Positions 39,877 through 49,012 are shown, counted from the first letter of the stretch. The stretch is 64,000 bases of DNA from an uncultured Roseburia sp. (GCA_910577925.1 CAJTOI010000005.1:62001-126000); one strand, 5' to 3'. Translations and numbers: made by a program. The notes: generated by a model not told the origin, from the letters alone.

Positions 39877-40785
39877 CTAATGAAACTGCAGCGACGTGTT
39901 CTCGCGCATCACGGCCACACTGATCTGAAACAGATTCGGCGTCTCCGTACAGACGTCCATCCCCGCCAGTCTGTCAAGCTTTTCGGCAAGGCAGATCCCC
40001 TCAAAGCCGTACCTGTTCTCCGTCATGCTGTAGAGGACTTCCCGCGCTTTTTGCGCGTCTTCTTTCTCGCCCTTCACCAGCACATATTTTTCTTTTAATT
40101 CCTCCACAAACCCCTGCTCCACCACGGCGCCGTGCTCCATGATCACCGCGTAGTCCGTGACATTTTCCATATCCGAGATATTGTGGGTCGAAAACAGCAC
40201 ACTCCGCTCCCCGCCTCCGTCCGCGAGATACTCCCTTATCATTTCGCAGAGTTTATCCCGCATCAGCGGGTCCAACGGAGACGCGGGCTCATCTAAGATC
40301 AAAAGCTTTGTATCCCTTGCGAGCACTCCGGCCAGCATCAGCTTCATGCGGTTTCCGTCGGACAGCTCAGACACCTTTTTCCCGTTTCCCGGGTTCCCCT
40401 CCCCCGCAAGTCCGAGCTCGGCCAGAAGGCGGTCGTATTTCTCGGGCCGGAAGTTTTCAAACAGCAGCTCGCTGACCTCTCCCACCTGTTTTATATTCCA
40501 GTGCGGCAGATAATAGCAGCCCGGCCCCGTGTAGCCGATGGCCTCGCGCACGCCGCTCTCCGGCTTTTCCCGGTCCGCATCGTTGTATCTGCCGAAAAAG
40601 CAGAGTTCTCCCTTATAGTCGAGCCTGGTGCCCGCAAGGATATTGATAAGCGTTGTCTTTCCCGCGCCGTTCTCCCCGATAAGCGCCGTCGCAAACCCCT
40701 TGGGTATCGCAAGCTCCGGCACCGCAAGCCGAAAATTTTTGTATTTTTTCTCAACATTTTTTACCTGAATCACGTTTTCCATCAT
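39877..40785 (-). CDS. ABC transporter ATP-binding protein of the GntR-controlled operon
   Basis: 302 residues: Walker A ALIGENGAGKTTLINIL, Q-loop region GYTGPGCYYLPHWN, signature-like VSELSDGNRMKLMLAGVLA, Walker B KLLILDEPASPLDPLM and H-loop LFSTHNISDMEN. The signature is LSDGN rather than LSGGQ, as in YtrB-type ATPases. Start 40785 (or 40782, ATGATG) overlaps the regulator stop; GGAGGG lies just before. Together with two permeases it resembles the YtrA-regulated transporters induced by cell-wall antibiotics, which is inference. Confidence 0.9.
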   Translation of the reverse strand: MMENVIQVKNVEKKYKNFRLAVPELAIPKGFATALIGENGAGKTTLINILAGTRLDYKGELCFFGRYNDADREKPESGVREAIGYTGPGCYYLPHWNIKQVGEVSELLFENFRPEKYDRLLAELGLAGEGNPGNGKKVSELSDGNRMKLMLAGVLARDTKLLILDEPASPLDPLMRDKLCEMIREYLADGGGERSVLFSTHNISDMENVTDYAVIMEHGAVVEQGFVEELKEKYVLVKGEKEDAQKAREVLYSMTENRYGFEGICLAEKLDRLAGMDVCTETPNLFQISVAVMRENTSLQFH

Positions 40786-41162
40786 TCCCTCCACATCTCC
40801 GTTTCCAGCAGCGTCCGAAACGTCTCTGTCAGCTCCGCATCACTCATACCTGCAATCCGCCCTGCGGAAATCGCCGCAAGAAGGTTCTCCTCTACCCTCC
40901 GAAGGTGCTGCTCCCGCAGCATCTGGCCGTCTTGTGCATTGACATAATAGCCCTTGCCCTGCACCGCCGTCACAAGCCCCTCCGCCTCCAGCTGCTCATA
41001 GGCCTTCATCGTCGTGATGACGCTGATGCGCAGCTCCTTCGCAAGCCCCCGTATGGACGGCAGATATTCTCCCTGCTTCCGCTTCCCTGCGAGAATCTCG
41101 CCGCGCAGCTGTTCCGCAATCTGCTGATAGATCGGCACACCCGAATTTTGTAAAATTTTCAT
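40782..41162 (-). CDS. GntR-family regulator, YtrA subfamily
   Basis: 126 residues with the GntR winged helix (GVPIYQQIAEQLRGEILAGK, YLPSIRGLAKELRISVITTM, AYEQLEAEGLVTAVQGKGYY) and the short C-terminal helical domain (about 80-126) of the YtrA subfamily, which is regularly coupled to ABC transporters. It is the first gene of its operon and probably represses it through the palindrome overlapping the -10 element. Ribosome site GAGGGG. Confidence 0.93.
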   Translation of the reverse strand: MKILQNSGVPIYQQIAEQLRGEILAGKRKQGEYLPSIRGLAKELRISVITTMKAYEQLEAEGLVTAVQGKGYYVNAQDGQMLREQHLRRVEENLLAAISAGRIAGMSDAELTETFRTLLETEMWRE

Positions 41163-41180
41163 CCGCAGCCCCTCTCTTAT

Positions 41181-41223
41181 CTGTTTATATGTTATATATA
41201 CAGCATTTACAGATGGGTGTCAA
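41181..41223 (-). promoter_or_regulatory. Promoter and palindromic operator of the GntR-ABC operon
   Basis: TTGACA (41223-41218), 17-nt spacer, TATATA (41200-41195). An imperfect palindrome with CTGT...ACAG outer arms and AT-rich centre (41181-41203) covers the -10 and start region, as expected for self-repression by a YtrA-type regulator. The gap 41231-41412 contains nothing else that I can identify. Confidence 0.75.
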
Positions 41224-41412
41224 GAGGTTCTGCATATTTTTCCGGAAAAATAAATGCAGCGACGTTCTTTCGACGAAACAGACGCAAAAAAAGCAGCAAA
41301 TCTTTTCAGACTTACTGCTTGTATCCCGCCAGCAGAAACGCAGACCATATCAGAGGTTCTATAACAGGTCAGCTGTGTGGTCGTTACAGCCGAGACTGTA
41401 AAAAATTTACAA

Positions 41413-41826
41413 TTACCTATCTATAACTAATACCTTTGGAGACTTTGGATATCTTTGAATTATTTGATATGAATCCTGATTTTTCTTTACTGCATAATAT
41501 GTATTTTTTATAGAATCTCCTTTGTTCTTTAGAAAAAGTCCAATTACATCCATAACACCCTCATAGGTTTTCTTGGTAACTTGAAATCCTCTAAGCCAAA
41601 TCAATCCATAATGCAATTCCAATTCTGCCTTCGGAGGGATCAAAATCACAAAATCCTTTCCGTTTAACGTAATCAATGCACGCTTTTCCTCCAAAGCTAA
41701 CTGAAATACATCCTCATCATTTTCTCCTGCGCTAAACCTATTTAACACATGAATAACATCATGTCCGTATTTTTCCAGAACTAGTATTGATCTTCGTGTG
41801 ATATTTTCATCTAATAGTACCTTCAT
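41413..41826 (-). CDS. DUF5615 PIN-like protein (putative toxin)
   Basis: 137 residues. The start MKVLLDENITRRSILVLEKY and GHDVIHV, then ENDEDVFQLALEEKRALITL with NGKDF, are the DUF5615 PIN-like pattern: acidic residues Asp6, Glu7 and later Asp form the putative nuclease site. Such proteins pair with DUF433 antitoxins in presumed type II toxin-antitoxin systems. Starts two bases after the DUF433 stop. AT-rich and probably acquired. Nuclease activity has not been shown by anything visible here. Confidence 0.8.
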   Translation of the reverse strand: MKVLLDENITRRSILVLEKYGHDVIHVLNRFSAGENDEDVFQLALEEKRALITLNGKDFVILIPPKAELELHYGLIWLRGFQVTKKTYEGVMDVIGLFLKNKGDSIKNTYYAVKKNQDSYQIIQRYPKSPKVLVIDR

Positions 41827-41828
41827 TC

Positions 41829-42251
41829 TTACCCTTCCTGATACGGAACATCCAAGATTTCAATTACATATTCCATAGCCGTTTCTATATCTTTCTCTGT
41901 CAGTTTATATTCCTCACAAATTTCCTGAAAAGTCATTTCATCTTTTAAGCATGCAATAATAAGACTAACTGGTATTCTAGTATTTTTTATTACCGGCATA
42001 CCACTTAATTTCTTTTCATCAACTTGAATCTGTGTAAATTTTTTCGCTACCTTTTTAAAATACTGCTCAATCTCTTGGTAATTTACATAGCCATTTTGCA
42101 AAAATATGATATTACGTTTCATATCTTTATTATATGCGTTATAATTCAAATTTAGTCCAGATTCATATTCTTTTTCTGTCCAGCTTTTTTTCTTATATGT
42201 ATATGTATCAGGAAACTTTGTTTCAGATGCCTTTACTAAAAGCTCCGTCAT
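41829..42251 (-). CDS. DUF433 domain protein (putative antitoxin)
   Basis: 140 residues. The C-terminal part, LSGMPVIKNTRIPVSLIIAC, then MTFQEICEEYKLTEKDIETA and MEYVIEIL, is a DUF433 (VapB-like winged helix) domain that would bind DNA and the neighbouring PIN-like protein. The N-terminal 70 residues (KKSWTEKEYESGLNLNYNAY and so on) are an extra segment not recognised. It lies 11 bases after the hypothetical gene 42263-42784 and two bases before the toxin. Confidence 0.82.
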   Translation of the reverse strand: MTELLVKASETKFPDTYTYKKKSWTEKEYESGLNLNYNAYNKDMKRNIIFLQNGYVNYQEIEQYFKKVAKKFTQIQVDEKKLSGMPVIKNTRIPVSLIIACLKDEMTFQEICEEYKLTEKDIETAMEYVIEILDVPYQEG

Positions 42252-42262
42252 GTCGATTCTCC

Positions 42263-42784
42263 CTATTGTATGATGTCTATTTTTTCCTTTAATTCAACCA
42301 ATTTATCTATTATATTTTCTAAATCTCTTCTTGAAGTTTCAAATGCATATGTGGTTTCATCATCTTCTTTTTCAATTATCATTTTCACAATAGCTGACGT
42401 CGCCATTATATCTATCGGATTATCTTCACTTCTATGACTAATAATCTCATATTCCAACAATTTAAAACAATTTATTTTACTATTCTTTTTTATATAAAGA
42501 TGATTTTTTAAATCATATTCTTTATCAAAAATTATTTGGGCAATTTCTAAATCACCTTCGTATTTTTCATCTATTTTCCTTTCTTCTGCCAAATCAATAA
42601 CCATTTTAATTATAGAAAACGCATACTCAACAAAATCTTCTTCTTTTATTTCCGGAATCATTTCTTTTCTTTTGGAATCAATAGCCATAGAAAAGCCAGA
42701 TGTACTCCAAACAACTTTAAACACACCATTTTGATAAGCATTAAGTAAAACTTCTGAATATTTATTTCTCTTCTCTTTATTCAT
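42263..42784 (-). CDS. Unknown protein, first gene of the toxin-antitoxin-like operon
   Basis: 173 residues, strongly charged and AT-rich, no signal peptide or membrane segment. The middle (FVEYAFSIIKMVIDLAEERK, ISHRSEDNPIDIMATSAIVK) and the end (RRDLENIIDKLVELKEKIDI) are predicted helical. I recognise no family. Its promoter at 42841-42869 and the 11-base gap to the DUF433 gene make it the first of three co-transcribed genes, so it may be a third component or an unrelated passenger. Confidence 0.7.
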   Translation of the reverse strand: MNKEKRNKYSEVLLNAYQNGVFKVVWSTSGFSMAIDSKRKEMIPEIKEEDFVEYAFSIIKMVIDLAEERKIDEKYEGDLEIAQIIFDKEYDLKNHLYIKKNSKINCFKLLEYEIISHRSEDNPIDIMATSAIVKMIIEKEDDETTYAFETSRRDLENIIDKLVELKEKIDIIQ

Positions 42785-42840
42785 TGTCCTAACACCTCTT
42801 CTCTAGTAAATAGTATTCATTTACCTTTTGTATTTCCAAT

Positions 42841-42869
42841 ATTGTAACACAGTTGTCTTTTTCTTACAA
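42841..42869 (-). promoter_or_regulatory. Promoter of the DUF433/DUF5615 operon
   Basis: TTGTAA (42869-42864), 17-nt spacer, TACAAT (42846-42841), about 55 bases before the first start codon of the three-gene operon. Confidence 0.6.
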
Positions 42870-42931
42870 CGGCAAGCGTCTTACAAAAACAATCTCCATC
42901 TGACCTTTCATCATCCCCAGATGTTACCGGG

Positions 42932-44917
42932 TGTTTGACACTTCTTTTTAACATTATATCGCAAGAATCCTTTATTTAAGCCAATCAGAGCTTATTTTTT
43001 TGTCAAATTTTTGGAAATAATACGTGCGCTTTTGTACGCTTTGTGTTATAATAAGATTATATTACTAAGCAGGGAGGCATTCCGCATGTATATCTCACTT
43101 ACAGGAAATTCTGATAACAAAGATGTCTATATTAAACGCTCATACCGTAAAGCCAATGGAAAAACCGCTACTCAAATCCACAGAAAACTTGGAAAACTCA
43201 ACGAACTCTTAGATCAGTTTTCCGGAGATTATGATGCCATGATGGCATGGGCAAAATCAGAAGCGGAAAAAGACACCCTGGAATACAATGCTAAAACAAG
43301 CAGTGTTACAGTTTCTTTTTCAAGAAGCGCTTATATTCCTAAAAATGAAGAACGCTGTTTTCAGATTGGATATCTGTTCCTTCAAAAACTGTGCGCTGAA
43401 TTGAAAATTGATTCCATTTGCCGAAAGATTTCTAAACGCCACAAATACACCTATGATTTCAGCGCGATTCTTACTGACCAGATTTTTTCAAGAATTCTTT
43501 CACCTTCCAGCAAACTGGGCAGTTACTCTTACTGCTTGACGCTGCTTGAACCGCCTAAGTATGAACTGCAGAACATCTACCGCGCACTTTCCGTTATGGC
43601 TGAAGAATCCGACTTTATTCAGGAAGAGCTATACTGCAATTCAAACTTCCTGCATCACAGAAACAAGAAAGTTCTCTACTACGACTGTACGAATTATTAC
43701 TTTGAAATTGAGCGGGACGATGATTTTAGGAAGTATGGAAAAAGCAAGGAAAACAGACCAAATCCCATCGTCACAATGGGATTGTTTATGGATGCTGATG
43801 GAATTCCCCTCGCTTTTGATGTGTTCCCTGGGAATCAGAATGAACAGACGACCTTAAAACCTTTAGAAACAAAGGTAATACGTGACTTTGCATGCAGCGG
43901 GTTTATCTTCTGCTCGGATGCCGGACTCGGCAGTAAGTCAAACCGGAGGTTTAACAGCTTTGGAAACCGTTCTTATGTCATCACACAATCCCTGAAGAAG
44001 ATGCGTGAGGAAGACAGACAGTCTGCTTTAAATCCAAAACAGTTCCGCAGACCTGGATCCGGTCAGTTTACCGATATATCCACTCTTGATGAATCCGACC
44101 CGGACATTTACGAAACAATCTTTTACAAGGAAGTGCCTGTTGTGAACGGAAACATGGATGAAATCGTCATTGTAACCTATTCTCCAAAATACAGGGCATA
44201 CCAGAAGAGGATCCGGGAACAGCAGATATCACGTGCCATAAAAATGATCGAACAGCCCGGGAGAAAACGCAAAAGCAAAAATCAAAATGATCCTGCACGT
44301 TTTATTAAAACCACAAATGTGACAAATGATGGAGAGATCGCAGAAAAGAAAGTCTGTGAGCTTGATCTGGACAAGATCAGGGATGAGGAAAAGTATGACG
44401 GCTTTTATGCTGTCATTACAAACCTCGAAGACGATATAAGCGAGATTCTAAAAATCAATCGGCAGCGTTGGGAAATAGAAGAAAACTTCCGCATCATGAA
44501 AACAGATTTTGAGGCGCGTCCTGTCTATGTCAGGCGGGAAGACCGCATCAAAGCACATTTCCTCACCTGTTACATCAGCCTGCTTGTGTATCGCCTGCTT
44601 GAGAAAAAGATCGCAAATAACTATACCTGTAACGATATTCTAAGCACACTTCGTTCCATGCAGGTAACACTTTTGTCAAAGGAAAGCGGCTATATCCCGT
44701 CTTACAAGAGAACAGATCTGACGGATGATTTACACAAGGCATTTGACTTTCATACGGACTATGAATTTATTTCAAAATCAGCCATGCGCAGCATCATAAG
44801 AAGCACCAAAACAGAAGAAGTAAAAAAATAGCACAAATCGTTTCCAAAGAGAAAGTGGCTGCAGACCGCATAATTACTGGATCTGTAGCCGCTTTTTACT
44901 TTCACAAGTGTCAAACT
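42932..44917 (+). mobile_element. IS1634-family insertion sequence
   Basis: About 1986 bp. Terminal inverted repeats share GTTTGACACTT (42933-42943) / AAGTGTCAAAC (44906-44916). Taking one more base at each end leaves the same four bases, CGGG, on both sides (42928-42931 and 44918-44921), a likely target duplication. It carries one transposase gene. The element separates the toxin-antitoxin operon from a strong promoter that points at it from the right. Confidence 0.8.
43086..44831 (+). CDS. IS1634-family transposase (DDE)
   Basis: 581 residues. Features of IS4-superfamily IS1634 transposases: N-terminal MYISLTGNSDNKDVYIKRSY, then catalytic Asp in VLYYDCTNYYFEIE, second Asp in FIFCSDAGLGSKS and the Glu in RWEIEENFRIMKTDF within the YREK-like region. 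GGGAGG before ATG 43086 decides the start; the frame is open to 43011. The reading frame is complete, so the element may still be active. Codon use is AT-rich relative to the chromosome. Confidence 0.93.
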   Translation: MYISLTGNSDNKDVYIKRSYRKANGKTATQIHRKLGKLNELLDQFSGDYDAMMAWAKSEAEKDTLEYNAKTSSVTVSFSRSAYIPKNEERCFQIGYLFLQKLCAELKIDSICRKISKRHKYTYDFSAILTDQIFSRILSPSSKLGSYSYCLTLLEPPKYELQNIYRALSVMAEESDFIQEELYCNSNFLHHRNKKVLYYDCTNYYFEIERDDDFRKYGKSKENRPNPIVTMGLFMDADGIPLAFDVFPGNQNEQTTLKPLETKVIRDFACSGFIFCSDAGLGSKSNRRFNSFGNRSYVITQSLKKMREEDRQSALNPKQFRRPGSGQFTDISTLDESDPDIYETIFYKEVPVVNGNMDEIVIVTYSPKYRAYQKRIREQQISRAIKMIEQPGRKRKSKNQNDPARFIKTTNVTNDGEIAEKKVCELDLDKIRDEEKYDGFYAVITNLEDDISEILKINRQRWEIEENFRIMKTDFEARPVYVRREDRIKAHFLTCYISLLVYRLLEKKIANNYTCNDILSTLRSMQVTLLSKESGYIPSYKRTDLTDDLHKAFDFHTDYEFISKSAMRSIIRSTKTEEVKK

Positions 44918-44921
44918 CGGG

Positions 44922-44950
44922 ATTATAGCATATGCACCGAACACCGTCAA
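44922..44950 (-). promoter_or_regulatory. Strong promoter abutting the insertion sequence
   Basis: TTGACG (44950-44945), 17-nt spacer with an extended TG, TATAAT (44927-44922) on the minus strand. The -10 is adjacent to the CGGG duplication, so its transcript now starts at the element boundary and runs antisense through the transposase gene. Before insertion it would have read toward 42784. No gene lies between 44918 and 45019. Confidence 0.65.
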
Positions 44951-45019
44951 TTCTTCGACGCCTTGAGTTTCCGCAGTTTGAGACACATGATCCTTCGCTT
45001 AATCCGTCGTCAAACAAAA

Positions 45020-45793
45020 TCAGTTTCCAAGCACTTTATCAATTTCTGCAATCAGGCGGTCTTTTACGGGAGGTTTCAGGAAATAGCCGGCCGGCTTCAG
45101 CTTGAGCACGGCCTCGATATTGTCTCTGTCGTTGACGGCCGTCAGGAAAATAACCGGGATATCGTTCATGTCTTTGTCCGCGCGTATCATCTCCAGCGTC
45201 ATCCTGCCGTCACAGACCGGCATTTCATAGTCCAGCAGAATCAAGTCCGGGCGCTGTCTGCCGATGGAGGTCATCGCCTGTGCCCCGGATACCGCGACGG
45301 CAACCTCATAGCGCTCCTCCAGCATGGCCTTCATCGTGCGGAGCGCCGTGCCGTTATCGTCCACCACCAAAATACGCTTCTTTCCCGGCGTCTCCTTTTT
45401 CTCCTCCGCGGCCTCCTGCTCGACTTCCTTTTCGTCGACTCCGAGCCTCCTGCACACCGCCTCCATAATCACCGTGTGCTCCACCGGACGGATCAAATTC
45501 TCAAACTGGCTCTCCTCATAATATTTGAAAAACCGGCTGCTCTCCTCCTTCGTGCCGATCGTCAGAACCGGCGTCTGCGCATACCGGTCACTGAGCATGT
45601 AAAAAATGGACGTGTCTATATCATAGGCGCCGATCAAGCTGATCAAAACCAGGTCAGGGCTGACAATTTTCATCATCCCTTCCAGAACATTTGCATTCTC
45701 GGAACACAGCTGCACGTGAAAATACTGTGCCAGAAACTGATTCGTCTCTCTGACGACGTTGTTGAGCTTTCCGATCAATAAAATTTTTTTCAT
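45020..45793 (-). CDS. Response regulator with two receiver domains, no output domain
   Basis: 257 residues. Residues about 1-115 have a receiver-like fold without the acidic pocket (ILLIGKLNNVVRETNQFLAQ, LISLIGAYDID), linked by a Glu/Lys-rich stretch to a complete receiver (RILVVDDNGTALRTMKAMLE, DLILLDYEMPVCDGRMTLEM, Lys in GYFLKPPVKDRLI). There is no DNA-binding or enzymatic domain. It is encoded 84 bases downstream of the large hybrid kinase and is a natural partner in a phosphorelay. Confidence 0.88.
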   Translation of the reverse strand: MKKILLIGKLNNVVRETNQFLAQYFHVQLCSENANVLEGMMKIVSPDLVLISLIGAYDIDTSIFYMLSDRYAQTPVLTIGTKEESSRFFKYYEESQFENLIRPVEHTVIMEAVCRRLGVDEKEVEQEAAEEKKETPGKKRILVVDDNGTALRTMKAMLEERYEVAVAVSGAQAMTSIGRQRPDLILLDYEMPVCDGRMTLEMIRADKDMNDIPVIFLTAVNDRDNIEAVLKLKPAGYFLKPPVKDRLIAEIDKVLGN

Positions 45794-45877
45794 TGTAATC
45801 CCCCATTCTCAGCCTGCAGATTTGTGCGCAGGCGCAATATTTACACAGGATACCCGGCGTTTCCCGGCATACGGCTT

Positions 45878-48800
45878 TTACTGTCCCAATTGTTCCGCCA
45901 ACAATTTTACACAGGCATCCGCCCCGGCCGAATCCAGATTTGTCACCGCCTCGGCCAGCTTTCTGATATTCTGCTCTATCTCATCCGGATACGCATAAGC
46001 CTGCAGCTCTCCCATCAATTGATCCGCCTTGTCAATGTCCAGCTCCTGCACACTCAGCCGGATCATTTCCAACAGCGCGGCTATGACGGAAGTATCCGTT
46101 ATCTGCTGCCGGGCCGCACTCCCTATCCCGAACACGCCGTGCAGCTTCCTGCCATAGCTGCGCCACTCCGCCAGAAAGGCAGGCGTCACAGACGCGACCG
46201 TCTTAAGATCGCCGTCCCTCGATGCGGATTCCAGCAGTTTTGCGACGCCGGAAAGCGGCAGAATCCCCACGGTTGCCGCGAGACCTTTCATCGCATGAAC
46301 CTGAATCCGGTACTGCTCCGGCTGTCCCGTCTCCGCAATCCGCCCATACGCCTGTTCCAGACGATCCGCGGCGGAATCGATCTGCGCATAAAATTCCTTC
46401 ACCGTGTATTCCAGCAGCTCTCTGTCCGGCAGGTGCATCCACGCATACTGCCAGTCCAATCCGTCCACCGGAGGAAGTTCCTCCAAACAGTCCTCCAAGC
46501 AGTCGGATTCTTCCTGCGGCACAGCCTCCGACAGCAATTCCTCCGGCAGCATGTTTTTGATCAGATTCTCAAGCTTCTCCGGCACAATCGGCTTGGCCAG
46601 AAAATCGTCAAATCCTTCCGACAGATACTGCTCCTTCGCCCCCGAGACGGCATTTGCCGTCAGCACGACAATCGGCGTACCCTGACACGGGAAATCCGTG
46701 AATGTCTTTATGTAATGCAGCGTCTCCACTCCATCCATCTCCGGCATCATGTGATCCAGGAAAATCAGGTCATAATGATTTTCCTTTACCAGCACAAGAC
46801 ACTGCGCGCCGCTCTCTGCCTCGGTCACCTGAATACGCGTCTCTTTCAGAAGACTCCGCAGAACCCGGCGGTTCACCTCATTGTCATCGACCACCAGTAT
46901 CTTTGCGTCCGGCGCGCAGAACTTTGCAGTATAGCGGTAATCCTGCGCGGTCTGACGCACTCTGGACTCAAAATCTCCGATCGGGGTGCCGTCGACAATC
47001 TTTTGTTCCAGCTCAAAAAAGAACTTTGACCCTTCTCCGTACACGCTCTCAACCTGTAATCTGCTTCCAAGCAGCGCGAGAAGCTGAATCGTAATACTCA
47101 TGCCGAGACCGGTGCCCTCGATATTCCGGTTTCTGTCCTCCTCGATCCGCTCAAACTCCGCGGACAGCTTCGGCATATCCTCCTCCCTGATCCCGATCCC
47201 CGTATCTTCCACCTCAAATGTGAGCACCGCAGACTCCTCTTTCCGTACGCCTTTCACCCGCAGCCACACAGTCCCCTCATGCGTGTATTTGACTGCATTC
47301 GTCAGGATATTGGTCAATACCTGTCGGATCCGCACATCGTCTCCGTACAGCTGACTGGGAATCCCGGCATCGACGTTCACCTCAAACACAATATTTTTAT
47401 TCTTTGCCCGCTGCGCCGTCATGTTCGCCAGATCGTGGATCAGGCTGCTGACATCATATGTGACCGGCACAATCTCCATCTTTCCGGACTCAATCTTGGA
47501 AAAATCCAGAATGTCGTTGATCAGCGACAGCAGTGTCTGCCCCGCCGAATAGATGTCCATGGCATATTCTTTGATGTCCGGCTCCTTCGACTCGCGCAGA
47601 ATCATCTCGTCCATGCCGAGCACCGCGTTGATCGGCGTGCGGATTTCATGAGACATGCGTGCCAGAAACTTTCCCTTCGCCTCGTTTGCAGCCAGCGCCT
47701 CGTGCCGCGCCGCATCCGCATCCTGTTTCGCAGCGGCAAGCTGTATGTTCTGCCGCTCTGCCACCTTTATTTTCTCCGCCAGAAGGCGCGCACTTTTCTC
47801 CACGTTTTCCCTGTATTCCCGCGAGAGCTGCAGGATATGGGCGGCAGCCATCAAAACGCCGAATGCGGTCATCCCGTACTGATAAGCAAGCAGCGTGTTT
47901 ATATGCGCAAAAACAATATTGGCAATCCCGCAAAAAAACATCACGCAAACCGCTCCGACGGCCAGCAGCGTCTGAACGTATCCGCGGCTGCGGTAAAACC
48001 GGATCAGCCCCGCAATGCCCGCCGCGCAGACTCCTCCCACCGTAAATGCCGGGAGCAATACCATTTCCTCAAGATACCGCACGCCTGATACATGCAGCAC
48101 AAGCTGCAGCAGCACGCCGAACACCGCAGACAGCAAAACCGCCGAATAGCGGCGCGGATACAGTGCGCGCAGGTTGCACTCAAAATACATTGCCAGAAAC
48201 AGACAAAGCATCAGCACAAGATATTCCTGCATCACATATGCTTCCTGTATATTGTATAAGACGGCCAGCGTATCCGTGGCGATAAAACAATTGACCCCCG
48301 CCGCTATTCCGGCAAATCCCAGATACAGCTCCCCCCGCGCAGGCTGATTTGTATACTGCCGGATCAAAGCCAGCACAAACATGAGAAACGCCGTAAGCAT
48401 AATCAGCAGGCAGCAGCCCATATCGGCAACATTGTTTCCGACCACGGTGATTACCATCGACTCCTGTGTGTCAAATTTGACACCGCCAAACGCTGCCGCA
48501 GCATCCGGATAGGGCGACGTCTGCACGATCCACAGTTCCCCGTTTTCGAACGCGTCCGGGATGTCTACGACATGCTCGCTGCTTCCGGCTGTCTCCTCCG
48601 GCGTCCCGTCCTCCCCGAATCCGTATTGATAGAGCAGTTCTCCGTCCAAATATACACACACGGCCGTGTCACAAGCGGCAAAACGCAGTGTCAGACCAGG
48701 ATACCGGTCCAGAAGCACGGTCTGAAAAACAACGAGATCACCCGCGCCGCTATTCCCCTCATACGGCAGAGATATTTCCTGATAATCCCCCGCTGCAAGC

Positions 48801-49012
48801 GCATCACTCACCGGCTTTTGTATCCCGCCGGACGTTCGGAGCCCAGTCCCGGCTCCGTCCAGTGAGATTACACGCCAGTCTCCGCTGAAACTATACTCGA
48901 TCGAATCCGCAGGCGCGGCCGCCCCCTCTGTCTGAAATCGCTTCACCGCCACACTCATAGCCAAAAACGTCAGCAGCACTGTGAGCCACGCCAATATCCG
49001 CCATTTTTTCAT
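45878..49012 (-). CDS. Hybrid histidine kinase: sensor, 7TM, kinase, receiver, Hpt
   Basis: 1044 residues. After a signal anchor an extracellular 7TMR-DISM-like beta domain (about 35-180; ADSIEYSFSGDWRVISLDGA) is followed by seven membrane segments (about 195-400), a coiled coil, HisKA (LARMSHEIRTPINAVLGMDE, His near 455), ATPase (NILTNAVKYTHEG, DTGIGIREED, GTGLGMSI), a receiver (ILVVDDNEVNRRVL; Asp in DLIFLDHMMPEMDG) and a C-terminal Hpt domain (YRIQVHAMKGLAATVGI). All modules for a His-Asp-His relay are on one chain. Paired with the response regulator downstream. Confidence 0.93.
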   Translation of the reverse strand: MKKWRILAWLTVLLTFLAMSVAVKRFQTEGAAAPADSIEYSFSGDWRVISLDGAGTGLRTSGGIQKPVSDALAAGDYQEISLPYEGNSGAGDLVVFQTVLLDRYPGLTLRFAACDTAVCVYLDGELLYQYGFGEDGTPEETAGSSEHVVDIPDAFENGELWIVQTSPYPDAAAAFGGVKFDTQESMVITVVGNNVADMGCCLLIMLTAFLMFVLALIRQYTNQPARGELYLGFAGIAAGVNCFIATDTLAVLYNIQEAYVMQEYLVLMLCLFLAMYFECNLRALYPRRYSAVLLSAVFGVLLQLVLHVSGVRYLEEMVLLPAFTVGGVCAAGIAGLIRFYRSRGYVQTLLAVGAVCVMFFCGIANIVFAHINTLLAYQYGMTAFGVLMAAAHILQLSREYRENVEKSARLLAEKIKVAERQNIQLAAAKQDADAARHEALAANEAKGKFLARMSHEIRTPINAVLGMDEMILRESKEPDIKEYAMDIYSAGQTLLSLINDILDFSKIESGKMEIVPVTYDVSSLIHDLANMTAQRAKNKNIVFEVNVDAGIPSQLYGDDVRIRQVLTNILTNAVKYTHEGTVWLRVKGVRKEESAVLTFEVEDTGIGIREEDMPKLSAEFERIEEDRNRNIEGTGLGMSITIQLLALLGSRLQVESVYGEGSKFFFELEQKIVDGTPIGDFESRVRQTAQDYRYTAKFCAPDAKILVVDDNEVNRRVLRSLLKETRIQVTEAESGAQCLVLVKENHYDLIFLDHMMPEMDGVETLHYIKTFTDFPCQGTPIVVLTANAVSGAKEQYLSEGFDDFLAKPIVPEKLENLIKNMLPEELLSEAVPQEESDCLEDCLEELPPVDGLDWQYAWMHLPDRELLEYTVKEFYAQIDSAADRLEQAYGRIAETGQPEQYRIQVHAMKGLAATVGILPLSGVAKLLESASRDGDLKTVASVTPAFLAEWRSYGRKLHGVFGIGSAARQQITDTSVIAALLEMIRLSVQELDIDKADQLMGELQAYAYPDEIEQNIRKLAEAVTNLDSAGADACVKLLAEQLGQ

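Noticed and set aside
41231..41412. Possible gene or RNA between the GntR promoter and the DUF5615 gene
   Set aside because: No open frame with a ribosome site, no clear hairpin with T-run, and no recognisable remnant.
43011..43085. Upstream start for the transposase
   Set aside because: The extra 25 codons precede the GGGAGG site and cover the promoter-like region; ATG 43086 fits the family start.
45824..47029. Plus-strand open frame of about 400 codons
   Set aside because: Antisense shadow of the large hybrid kinase; basic, His/Arg-rich composition with no recognisable domain.
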